Source: an uncultured Treponema sp. (GTDB lineage: Bacteria; Spirochaetota; Spirochaetia; Treponematales; Treponemataceae). Taken from it: 48,365 bases of DNA. The notes below the pieces were generated by a model, which was not told the origin of the DNA, did not search any database, and saw only the letters and a program-made list of their open reading frames with translations. Each line of letters opens with the position of its first letter. The first letter of the stretch is position 1. Made by a program: the position numbers and the translations under genes. The stretch is from assembly GCA_934718065.1 (NCBI GenBank), contig CAKUZR010000015.1:1-48365 (forward strand). The letters run 5' to 3'. Shown here one piece after another: positions 1-6,109 of the stretch.

Positions 1-2
1 TT

Positions 3-35
3 CTTGCTGACGAAGCTCTTACTGCCATGAATTAG
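3..35 (+). CDS. C-terminal end of an upstream gene (partial)
   Basis: The first bases read in one frame as LADEALTAMN followed by TAG at 33-35, which fits the tail of a protein whose body lies outside the window. Only ten residues are visible, so no family can be named. A weak inverted repeat (AAAGTC at 45-50, GACTTT at 63-68, then T's) follows and could end its transcript. Confidence 0.35.
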   Translation, partial: LADEALTAMN

Positions 36-83
36 TAATTTAAGAAAGTCGACTTGTTCATTGACTTTTTATGGGAGATGACT

Positions 84-515
84 ATGAAAAAGATCATCAC
101 AACACTTTTAGCTTTAGCAACTTTAGCAACGGCCGCTTTTGCAGTGCCTGTTGCATACAACGAGACCAGCGAACAGAACTGGAGCAGCCTTTCATGCGAC
201 TATATTCCAGTTTACAAAGTTCTAGAAGGCAAAGATGCTTTTGTTGTCATTTATCAGAAAGGAAAATACGGAGTCGGAAACACAACTATTCCGAAGAAAT
301 GGGCGCAGGGAACAAAAGACGAAGGTCCTAAGCTTAGGGTAAGGGATTTGCCGCGCGGAAAACTGAAGCCGTTTCTTACAGTTGTAAAAAAAGACGGAGA
401 ATTCAAATATGTGATTCTTACAATGCCAATGCGGAAGTCAGACGCTTCCTGGGGCGTTGTGGAAAGCGGCGTTTCTCTTGACGTAGACAAAGAAACGCTT
501 GAATCTCTAAGATAA
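84..515 (+). CDS. Small exported protein of unknown function
   Basis: This encodes 143 residues beginning MKKIITTLLALATLATAAFA, a classic Sec signal peptide with a likely AFA-VP cleavage site, so the mature protein of about 123 residues is probably periplasmic. The ATG at 84 was preferred to one 30 nt upstream because it directly precedes the signal peptide and has a GGGAG ribosome site at 73-77. The mature part is rich in beta-forming and basic residues and has no cysteine pair, lipobox or catalytic motif that I recognise. A strong terminator follows immediately, so it looks like the last or only gene of its transcript. Function unknown; probably a Treponema-restricted secreted protein. Confidence 0.8.
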   Translation: MKKIITTLLALATLATAAFAVPVAYNETSEQNWSSLSCDYIPVYKVLEGKDAFVVIYQKGKYGVGNTTIPKKWAQGTKDEGPKLRVRDLPRGKLKPFLTVVKKDGEFKYVILTMPMRKSDASWGVVESGVSLDVDKETLESLR

Positions 516-522
516 AAACACG

Positions 523-547
523 CAGGCTGCGAATGCAGCCTGTTTTT
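523..547 (+). terminator. Rho-independent terminator
   Basis: A perfect 8-bp stem (CAGGCTGC at 523-530, GCAGCCTG at 535-542) with a GAAT loop is followed by five T's. It ends the transcript of the small exported protein. Confidence 0.9.
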
Positions 548-585
548 GTCTAACAAAACAATAATTAAAAACGGATTTTTGCCAC

Positions 586-1572
586 ATGAAAACTATTCCT
601 CAGGAAAAATTTGACGCTTTTAAATCATTTATTGAAAACCATGAATATTTTTACATCGCAGGCCACAAGGAGCCGGACGGCGACTGCGTTGCTTCCTGCA
701 TTGGAGTTTCCAGAATAATTGAAAAGTTCGGGAAGCCTTATGTTCTTCTGAATGCAGGTCCTTTCAAAAAAGTTGAAATAAAGAAATACGCTGATTTTTT
801 CACAAGCAAAATGGAATTTCAGACAAATGACGAAAGAAAAAAAACCGGGCTGATAATCTGCGACTGCTCTGAAATCGCAAGAATCGGCGACATTGACGGA
901 GATTTGAACGGCTTTGACACATTTGTAATCGACCACCACAAGACAGCGGAAGTTCCTGAAGGCGCGGAATGTGTAATCGACCCGACCTGCCCCGCCGCTT
1001 CAATTCTTGTACAGCTTCTGTATGAAAACACCGCGGGCGAAATTCCTTCCGAGCTTGCCGAGATAATTTTCTTCGGCGCAATGACGGACACAGGATTTTT
1101 CAAATTTCTTTCGCCAGGAGACGCGAATGTTCTGGTTGCAATTTCAAGGCTTGTAAACGCAGGAGCAGATCCGCGCAAAACCTACGACTACATAACCAGC
1201 GGAAAAGCCTATTCAACAAGAAAACTTCTGGGAATTTTCTTTGACCACGCAGAACGTTTTATTGACGGGAAACTTGTTCTTACCTACGAAACAATGGAAG
1301 ACACAAAAAAATGGGGACAGGAGGGGCGCGACACAGATGCGCTGTACTCAGCTTTTCTGGCTGTTTCCGGCGTTGAGGCAGTTGTTTTCCTGCGGCAGGA
1401 CACGGAAACCACCTGCACCGGAGGACTTCGCTCCAGGGATAAAGTCGATGTGAGCGTTGTGGCCTCGAAATTCGGCGGCGGCGGACACAAAAACGCGTCC
1501 GGATTCAGCTGCAACGGAAAGCTCGAAACTCTGATTCCTTCAGTTGTAAAAGAATTTTCAAGAATTATGTAG
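586..1572 (+). CDS. nrnA: DHH-family phosphoesterase, NrnA type (nanoRNase/pAp phosphatase)
   Basis: The 328-residue protein has the full DHH/DHHA1 layout. Motif I HKEPDGDCVAS lies at residues 27-37, an aspartate motif DCS at 93-95, the DHH signature IDHHKT near 115-120, and the DHHA1 glycine-rich substrate motif GGGGHKNASG near 297-306. NrnA enzymes degrade 2-5 nt RNAs to mononucleotides and dephosphorylate 3'-phosphoadenosine 5'-phosphate in the cytoplasm, using two metal ions held by the Asp/His motifs. Length is typical. A clear Shine-Dalgarno is lacking before the ATG. The gene is flanked by a terminator upstream and by a sigma-54 promoter for the next gene, so it is probably monocistronic. 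The exact substrate preference (nanoRNA versus pAp) cannot be read from the sequence. Confidence 0.9.
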   Translation: MKTIPQEKFDAFKSFIENHEYFYIAGHKEPDGDCVASCIGVSRIIEKFGKPYVLLNAGPFKKVEIKKYADFFTSKMEFQTNDERKKTGLIICDCSEIARIGDIDGDLNGFDTFVIDHHKTAEVPEGAECVIDPTCPAASILVQLLYENTAGEIPSELAEIIFFGAMTDTGFFKFLSPGDANVLVAISRLVNAGADPRKTYDYITSGKAYSTRKLLGIFFDHAERFIDGKLVLTYETMEDTKKWGQEGRDTDALYSAFLAVSGVEAVVFLRQDTETTCTGGLRSRDKVDVSVVASKFGGGGHKNASGFSCNGKLETLIPSVVKEFSRIM

Positions 1573-1584
1573 AATTTTAAAAAC

Positions 1585-1602
1585 TTGGCACGAAACTTGC
1601 TT
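1585..1602 (+). promoter_or_regulatory. Sigma-54 (RpoN) promoter
   Basis: TTGGCACGAAACTTGCTT matches the -24/-12 consensus (TGGCAC-N5-TTGCW) at every conserved position, with GG at 1587-1588 and GC at 1599-1600 separated by exactly 10 nt. The predicted start is about 12 nt after the GC, near 1612, giving a leader of about 30 nt before the ATG at 1643. Sigma-54 promoters need an AAA+ activator bound upstream; no binding site is recognised here. Confidence 0.9.
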
Positions 1603-1642
1603 GTAAATAGTTAACTATTATAAAAAAGTGGAGTGCCATAAA

Positions 1643-2653
1643 ATGGAAAAACGCATTGATTTAAATTCAATTCCGGATCTTATTGAATCAAAAACTATTT
1701 CAAAAGAAAAAGCGGCCAGCCTGATTGCAGAGGATTTGGTCAGAAACCCGAAGGAATACCATCTTATTTCAAATGATGAAGATATTCTGAGCGAGCTCAG
1801 GCTGCAGATTCTAGAAACAAGCGATATTATTTTCAAAAACTACCGGAAGGAAAAATGCTCTTTCAAAACATATATCACGGTCATTTTAAAGTATCAAATT
1901 CTTTCAATTATGCGTGAAGCCAGGCGGAAAAATTCCGGAGATGAAATGGCGAAAGCGTATCCGCATATTATATATGAAACGCAATGCGAGCAATACGCCG
2001 CGGACGAGGCTCCGTTCAAGATTGCGCACATGAGGCCGCTCATCAAAAAGACTGAGGATAAAATTCCTTATGCGGAAAGAAGGCTGGGCAAAAAGAAAAA
2101 TTCCGCGGACAGAACTTCTGAGCCGGCTGAAAAACCAAAAATCAGGATGAAAGACCTGGTTTCGTACTGGACAAACAGAACTTCTCCAAAAGCAAAGACT
2201 GCGCTGATTCTCGCGCTGAAATCAAGCTACTACATTACGGAAGAAAATATCGAGTCAGTCTGTGATTACTGCGAAATTTCAAAAAATCTGATGAAAAAGA
2301 CAATCGAGGAGCTGAAAAATTCAATTCCGGAAAAGCACGAAAAACTAGAATGTCTTCAGAACCGGCGCGCAAAATCGTTCAATTTTCATATCAAGCTGCA
2401 AAAACAGATGTCCGAAGCAAGCGACTCAGAAAAAAAGCTGGAAATTTCAAAAAAATATGAATACCACACAAAAAAATGGAATGAAAGAAATATGCGCATA
2501 AGCAAAACCGGCGTGAAATTAAGCCCGACAAACAAACAGCTGGCCGACCTTCTGGGAATCGGAGAACGCCAGATTGGAAACTACATAAAAAATGCCGAGA
2601 CCGTCGCAGAGGCAATCAAAGAAGAAATCAGCGCCGCAAACGAAAACGCATAG
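1643..2653 (+). CDS. Sigma-70-like regulatory protein (divergent sigma factor)
   Basis: The 336-residue protein has sigma-factor hallmarks at both ends. Residues about 45-97 resemble sigma-70 region 2: DEDILSEL, then KCSFKTYI, ILKYQILSIM and REARRKN, the pattern with which region 2 opens and closes. Residues about 293-315 form a helix-turn-helix with PTNKQLADLLGIGERQIGNY, placed like region 4. The 180-residue middle is basic and has no recognised family. The start is ATG 1643 because GGAG at 1630-1633 is correctly spaced; an in-frame GTG at 1628 is the alternative. It stands alone behind a sigma-54 promoter. It may be a true alternative sigma factor, or a DNA-binding regulator derived from one. 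No anti-sigma partner is adjacent. Confidence 0.7.
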   Translation: MEKRIDLNSIPDLIESKTISKEKAASLIAEDLVRNPKEYHLISNDEDILSELRLQILETSDIIFKNYRKEKCSFKTYITVILKYQILSIMREARRKNSGDEMAKAYPHIIYETQCEQYAADEAPFKIAHMRPLIKKTEDKIPYAERRLGKKKNSADRTSEPAEKPKIRMKDLVSYWTNRTSPKAKTALILALKSSYYITEENIESVCDYCEISKNLMKKTIEELKNSIPEKHEKLECLQNRRAKSFNFHIKLQKQMSEASDSEKKLEISKKYEYHTKKWNERNMRISKTGVKLSPTNKQLADLLGIGERQIGNYIKNAETVAEAIKEEISAANENA

Positions 2654-2679
2654 ACTAGAAAAAAAAAATTGAATAAAAT
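2651..2679 (+). promoter_or_regulatory. Vegetative promoter of rdgB (leaderless)
   Basis: TAGACT (2651-2656), a 17-nt spacer and TAAAAT (2674-2679) form a moderate sigma-70 promoter. The expected start site seven bases on is the A of the rdgB ATG at 2686, so the mRNA would have no leader. The -35 box matches only 4 of 6 positions. Confidence 0.45.
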
Positions 2680-2685
2680 CAGAAT

Positions 2686-3351
2686 ATGAAAATTTACTTA
2701 GCGACTGGAAATAAAAACAAAAAAAAGGAAATGAGCCAGATTCTTGCCGGACACACAATTTCAACTCCGGCAGACGAAGGAATCGACTTCAATCCTGTTG
2801 AAAACGGAAAAACTTTTTACGAGAACAGCATTATAAAAGCGAAAACTTTGTATGACATTGTCCACTGCCCTGTGATTGCGGACGATTCTGGAATTTGCGT
2901 TGATGCGCTCGGAGGAATTCCTGGAATATATTCCGCAAGATATGGCGGCCCTGAATTTCCAAAAGGAAAACCGGACGGCTCGAAAACTCCGCAGGAAATG
3001 CAGAACAGATTTCTTATTGAATCGTTGAACGCCGCGCTTGCAAGCGGAAACGTAAACACAGAAGGCTTCAAAAACGGTCCGCGCTCCGCTCACTACACCT
3101 GCGCAATGGTTCTTTATCTTGGTGAAGACAGGATTTTTGTTTCCCAGGATACAATGGAAGGCACAATCGTAAATTCAACTGAAGATGCGGCTGGAGACGG
3201 CGGATTCGGCTATGATCCTATTTTCTTCCTGCCGCAGTACGGAAAAACATCCGCTCAGATTTCCGCGGAAGAAAAAAACGCGATTTCGCACCGTGGAAAA
3301 GCAACAAGGGCGCTTGTCCAGCTCATGAAGAATTTGCCGGACTTCAGCTGA
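2686..3351 (+). CDS. rdgB: Non-canonical purine NTP pyrophosphatase, RdgB/HAM1 family
   Basis: This 221-residue enzyme hydrolyses ITP, dITP and XTP to monophosphates, keeping deaminated purines out of DNA and RNA. It begins MKIYLATGNKNKKKE, the family's nucleotide-binding N-terminus (T/S-x-N-x-x-K). It continues with ENSIIKAK, VIADDSGICVDALGG with the catalytic Asp pair, GIYSARYGG, GDGGFGYDPIFF, and SHRGKATRAL at the C-terminus. It is slightly longer than the usual 195-205 residues because of an insertion between residues about 85 and 125. No ribosome site precedes the ATG, consistent with leaderless translation. It is followed by the long flaB leader region. Confidence 0.95.
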   Translation: MKIYLATGNKNKKKEMSQILAGHTISTPADEGIDFNPVENGKTFYENSIIKAKTLYDIVHCPVIADDSGICVDALGGIPGIYSARYGGPEFPKGKPDGSKTPQEMQNRFLIESLNAALASGNVNTEGFKNGPRSAHYTCAMVLYLGEDRIFVSQDTMEGTIVNSTEDAAGDGGFGYDPIFFLPQYGKTSAQISAEEKNAISHRGKATRALVQLMKNLPDFS

Positions 3352-3371
3352 AAATATTTTTGAATTTTTAT

Positions 3372-3399
3372 TAAAGTTTTGTAACCTAGTTTCCGATAA
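3372..3399 (+). promoter_or_regulatory. Sigma-28 (FliA-type) flagellar promoter of the first flaB
   Basis: TAAAGTTT (3372-3379) and TCCGATAA (3392-3399) match the sigma-28 consensus TAAAGTTT-N11-GCCGATAA, with a spacer one base longer than canonical. Start is predicted near 3406, giving a leader of about 150 nt. Confidence 0.8.
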
Positions 3400-3511
3400 T
3401 TGAAAAAGAAGTGTTATGACCGCACGGCTTTTCAAGCACGGCTGTCAGATAATTCTGCTGCAAATGAGTGTAGATGTGGCCTTGTAAACATATACACCAT
3501 TTGCATTTTTC

Positions 3512-3550
3512 AGGACAGCAAGGATGTTGTCCTTTAAGATTCCAAGGAGG
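3512..3550 (+). promoter_or_regulatory. CsrA-type double site in the flaB leader, overlapping the ribosome site
   Basis: The arms at 3512-3519 and 3526-3533 form an 8-bp stem with one G-U pair, enclosing the hexaloop AAGGAT (3520-3525). The core CAAGGATGT fits the CsrA SELEX consensus ending ARGGAUGU, with GGA exposed in the loop. A second GGA lies 21 nt downstream inside the Shine-Dalgarno AAGGAGG (3544-3550), eight bases before the ATG. This two-site layout is how CsrA represses flagellin in Bacillus (hag) and Borrelia (flaB). csrA and its antagonist fliW are in this same window. Confidence 0.75.
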
Positions 3551-3558
3551 AACAAACT

Positions 3559-4419
3559 ATGGTTATCAACCACAACATGTCGGCAATGTATGCCAATCGT
3601 CAGCTGGGAGTTACAGGACTCGGTCTTTCAAAAGATATGGAGAAACTTTCTTCCGGCGAAAGAATCAACCGCGCGGGCGACGACGCTTCAGGACTTGCTG
3701 TTTCTGAAAAAATGCGATCACAAATCCGCGGTTTGAACCAGGCATCTCAGAATGCTTCTAATGGTATCAGTTTTATACAGACAACTGAAGGTTATCTGCA
3801 GGAAACAACAGATATTATGCAGCGCATCCGCGAACTGGCTGTACAGTCATCAAACGGAATTTACAGCGCGGAAGACAGAATGCAGATTCAGGTTGAGGTT
3901 TCTGCTCTTGTTTCTGAAGTAGACAGAATCGCTTCTTCTGCTCAGTTCAACGGCATGAATATGCTTACAGGCCGCTTTGCTCAGTCAACAGGTGAAAATG
4001 TTGTTACTGGTTCTATGTGGTTCCACATCGGTTCAAACATGGATCAGAGAATGCAGGTTTTCATCGGAACAATGTCTTCTACAGCATTGGGAATCCGTGA
4101 AATCGGCACAGAAACAAAACTTACACTTGAGACACCGGAAGATGCCAACCGTGCAATCGGAACTATCGATGAAGGTCTTAAGAAGATTAACAAACAGCGC
4201 GCAGACCTTGGCGCTTACCAGAACCGCATGGAATATGCTGTTCGCGGTCTTAATATTTCTGCAGAGAACCTTCAGGCTTCTGAATCACGTATCCGCGATA
4301 CTGATATGGCAAGCCAGATGGTAGAGTTCACAAAGAATTCTGTGCTTCAGCAGGCAGGAACTGCTATGTTGGCTCAGGCTAACAATCAGTCACAGAATGT
4401 CTTGTCTTTACTAAGATAG
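3559..4419 (+). CDS. flaB: FlaB flagellin, periplasmic flagellar filament core
   Basis: The 286-residue flagellin has the length and layout of spirochaete FlaB proteins. It has an N-terminal D0/D1 coiled coil starting [14 protein letters not shown], with the motif [20 protein letters not shown] around residues 32-51, a short variable centre near 140-190, and a conserved C-terminal D1/D0 ending SQNVLSLLR. It is exported through the flagellar type III apparatus and polymerises as the core of the periplasmic filament. The start has a strong AAGGAGG site. A hairpin at 4430-4460 follows. Its neighbour at 4732 is a close paralogue. Transcription is probably by sigma-28 and translation probably by CsrA. 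Which numbered FlaB (1, 2 or 3) it corresponds to cannot be assigned. Confidence 0.97.
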   Translation: MVINHNMSAMYANRQLGVTGLGLSKDMEKLSSGERINRAGDDASGLAVSEKMRSQIRGLNQASQNASNGISFIQTTEGYLQETTDIMQRIRELAVQSSNGIYSAEDRMQIQVEVSALVSEVDRIASSAQFNGMNMLTGRFAQSTGENVVTGSMWFHIGSNMDQRMQVFIGTMSSTALGIREIGTETKLTLETPEDANRAIGTIDEGLKKINKQRADLGAYQNRMEYAVRGLNISAENLQASESRIRDTDMASQMVEFTKNSVLQQAGTAMLAQANNQSQNVLSLLR

Positions 4420-4429
4420 TGTAATATAA

Positions 4430-4460
4430 TTGTGTATGGGATTTTTAATTCCATACACAA
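4430..4460 (+). terminator. Long hairpin after the first flaB
   Basis: The arms 4430-4443 and 4447-4460 make a 14-bp stem with one G-U pair and a 3-nt loop, starting 11 nt after the flaB stop. There is no run of T's immediately after it, so it may be an mRNA 3' end or stabiliser rather than an efficient intrinsic terminator. Confidence 0.55.
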
Positions 4461-4731
4461 ATTGTACGGTTTCTTTCTGCTCTGCTATTTTCTCTCAAAA
4501 CAATCGTACATTATTATGCACTATTTAACATGTTTTCAGACATGTTTGTTCTTTGAAAAAAGTGCGCTCCATGTTGCTTTGAAACAGCAGGAACAGTAGG
4601 TGTGGCAACAAACTTACTGTTTCTGCTGTATGGGTCTGAAACTGAAAAAGGAAGGCGCAAATCCTTTTCAGCCCGCACAAAGCAGAATGCAGAACATGAT
4701 GTTCTGGATTAATGGCATGGAGGACACAGAT
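4461..4731 (+). promoter_or_regulatory. Long structured leader of the second flaB
   Basis: These roughly 270 nt contain no gene. A 15-bp hairpin with one G-U pair lies at 4584-4598/4615-4629 with a 16-nt loop. A second perfect hairpin (AGAACA at 4691-4696, TGTTCT at 4700-4705) stands just before GGA at 4706 and the ribosome site GGAGGA at 4719-4724. I find no convincing sigma-28 promoter. A TTGTCT-N17-TATAAT pair overlaps the end of the first flaB (4402-4430) and might drive it, but that could be chance. Confidence 0.5.
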
Positions 4732-5580
4732 ATGGTTATTAATCACAATATGAGTTCTTTGTATGCGGATCGTGTGCTTGGCATTTCAAATGACGGCATC
4801 ATGAAAAACATCGAGAAACTCTCTTCAGGTGAAAGAATAAACCGTGCTGGCGACGACGCTTCAGGACTTGCTGTTTCTGAAAAAATGCGTTCCCAGATTC
4901 GCGGTTTGAATCAGGCTAGCCGAAACATTGAAAACGGTGTTTCATTCATTCAGACAACAGAGGGCTACTTGACTGAAACTACAGATATTCTTCAGCGTGT
5001 ACGCGAGCTTGCAGTTCAGTCTGCAAACGGAATTTACACAGACGAAGACAGAATGCAGATTCAGGTTGAAGTTTCCCAGCTTGTTTCTGAAGTTGACAGA
5101 ATCGCTAGCCAGGCTCAGTTCAACGGCATGAATATGCTCACAGGCCGCTTTGCATCAGATTCTAACGAGGTAATGCAGTTCCAGATTGGAGCAAACATGG
5201 ACCAGAACACAAGAGTTTTCATTGGAACAATGACTGCTCAGGCTCTTGGTCTTAAGGGTGCGCAGGGATCTGAAGATGCTGTTACTATTGGCGATCCGGA
5301 AGCTGCAAACGCAACTCTTGGAACAGTAGACGCAGCATTGACAAACATCACAAAACAGCGCGCAGACCTTGGCGCTTACCAGAACCGCTTTGAAATGGCT
5401 GCAAAAGGCATTAATATTGCCGCAGAAAACACTCAGGCGGCAGAATCTCGCATCCGCGACACTGACATGGCTTCTGAAATTGTTGAATACACAAAGAACC
5501 AGATTCTCACACAGTCTGGAACTGCGATGCTTTCACAGGCGAACAGCCAGTCACAGAATGTTCTTGCACTTCTGAGCTAA
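4732..5580 (+). CDS. flaB: FlaB flagellin, second copy
   Basis: The 282-residue paralogue of the preceding gene shares nearly the same N-terminal 130 and C-terminal 90 residues. It differs mainly in the centre, around residues 140-190, where it carries [13 protein letters not shown] and a distinct [16 protein letters not shown] segment. It ends [12 protein letters not shown] 4732 is the start because MVINHNM is the conserved FlaB N-terminus and GGAGG sits at 4719-4723; an open frame extends 44 codons further upstream but is leader. Multiple FlaB proteins forming one filament core is normal in treponemes. A terminator lies between this gene and flaG, so flaG is at least partly separated from it. 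Confidence 0.96.
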   Translation: MVINHNMSSLYADRVLGISNDGIMKNIEKLSSGERINRAGDDASGLAVSEKMRSQIRGLNQASRNIENGVSFIQTTEGYLTETTDILQRVRELAVQSANGIYTDEDRMQIQVEVSQLVSEVDRIASQAQFNGMNMLTGRFASDSNEVMQFQIGANMDQNTRVFIGTMTAQALGLKGAQGSEDAVTIGDPEAANATLGTVDAALTNITKQRADLGAYQNRFEMAAKGINIAAENTQAAESRIRDTDMASEIVEYTKNQILTQSGTAMLSQANSQSQNVLALLS

Positions 5581-5598
5581 AAAAATGAAACGTAATGC

Positions 5599-5625
5599 CA
5601 AAAGATTTCTGGATGTCATCTTTTG
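5599..5625 (+). promoter_or_regulatory. GGATGT-loop hairpin, possible CsrA site
   Basis: A perfect 8-bp stem (CAAAAGAT at 5599-5606, ATCTTTTG at 5618-5625) presents an 11-nt loop containing TGGATGT. This is the same GGA-in-loop geometry seen before the first flaB. It lies between the second flaB stop and flaG. Confidence 0.45.
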
Positions 5626-5641
5626 ACAGAAAAAACGTGAG

Positions 5642-5677
5642 ATGGGAGGGGTGCGCCCCTCTCCCATTTCTTTTTAT
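5642..5677 (+). terminator. Rho-independent terminator after the second flaB
   Basis: GGGG-TGCG-CCCC closes the top of the hairpin and ATGGGA pairs with TCCCAT below a 2-nt bulge. A T-rich run (TTCTTTTTATT) follows. It ends just before the flaG ribosome site. Confidence 0.8.
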
Positions 5678-5693
5678 TCAAGGAGGAAGCCTT

Positions 5694-6083
5694 ATGAATA
5701 CTATAAGTTCATTTGGACAGACGTTGGCCATGGACGGCCTGAATCTAAACAGCGGCGCTGTTACTCCGGCAAAAAATATATCGACACAAAAAAACAGCAC
5801 TATAAATACTCTGAAAACACCTACCGGTGCGGAAGTCGTTGACAACCTTGTTCAAAGCATGGAGGAAATCAAGGCGGATGCCCAGCAGCTGCAGAATATG
5901 TCAGCACGCGTAATGGGCCGGGAGCTTCAGTTCAATGTAAACAAGGAGCTAGGCAGCATTGTCGTAAGAGTCGTAGATCCAAGCACTGATCAAGTTGTAA
6001 AGGAGATACCTTCTGAAGAAATTCAAAATTTAAAAATTCGTATCAGGAAAGCCATCGGCGTTCTTTTTGATCAGATTGTTTAA
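5694..6083 (+). CDS. flaG: FlaG-like flagellar protein
   Basis: The 129-residue protein begins MNTISSFGQTLAMDG at an ATG preceded by AGGAGGA (5681-5687); the longer open frame upstream runs through the terminator and is not coding. The first 50 residues are polar and probably disordered. The rest is the FlaG fold: ELQFNVNKELGSIVVRVVDPSTDQVVKEIPSEEI, then LKIRIRKAIGVLFDQIV. FlaG proteins affect filament length and are usually encoded between flagellin and fliD, as here. The molecular function is poorly defined in any bacterium. Confidence 0.88.
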   Translation: MNTISSFGQTLAMDGLNLNSGAVTPAKNISTQKNSTINTLKTPTGAEVVDNLVQSMEEIKADAQQLQNMSARVMGRELQFNVNKELGSIVVRVVDPSTDQVVKEIPSEEIQNLKIRIRKAIGVLFDQIV

Positions 6084-6109
6084 ATTTCACTTCAGATTTT
6101 TTTATAATT

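Noticed and set aside
6103..6108. TATAAT directly before fliD
   Set aside because: It is only two bases from the ATG, so transcription would start inside the gene; no -35 at proper spacing.
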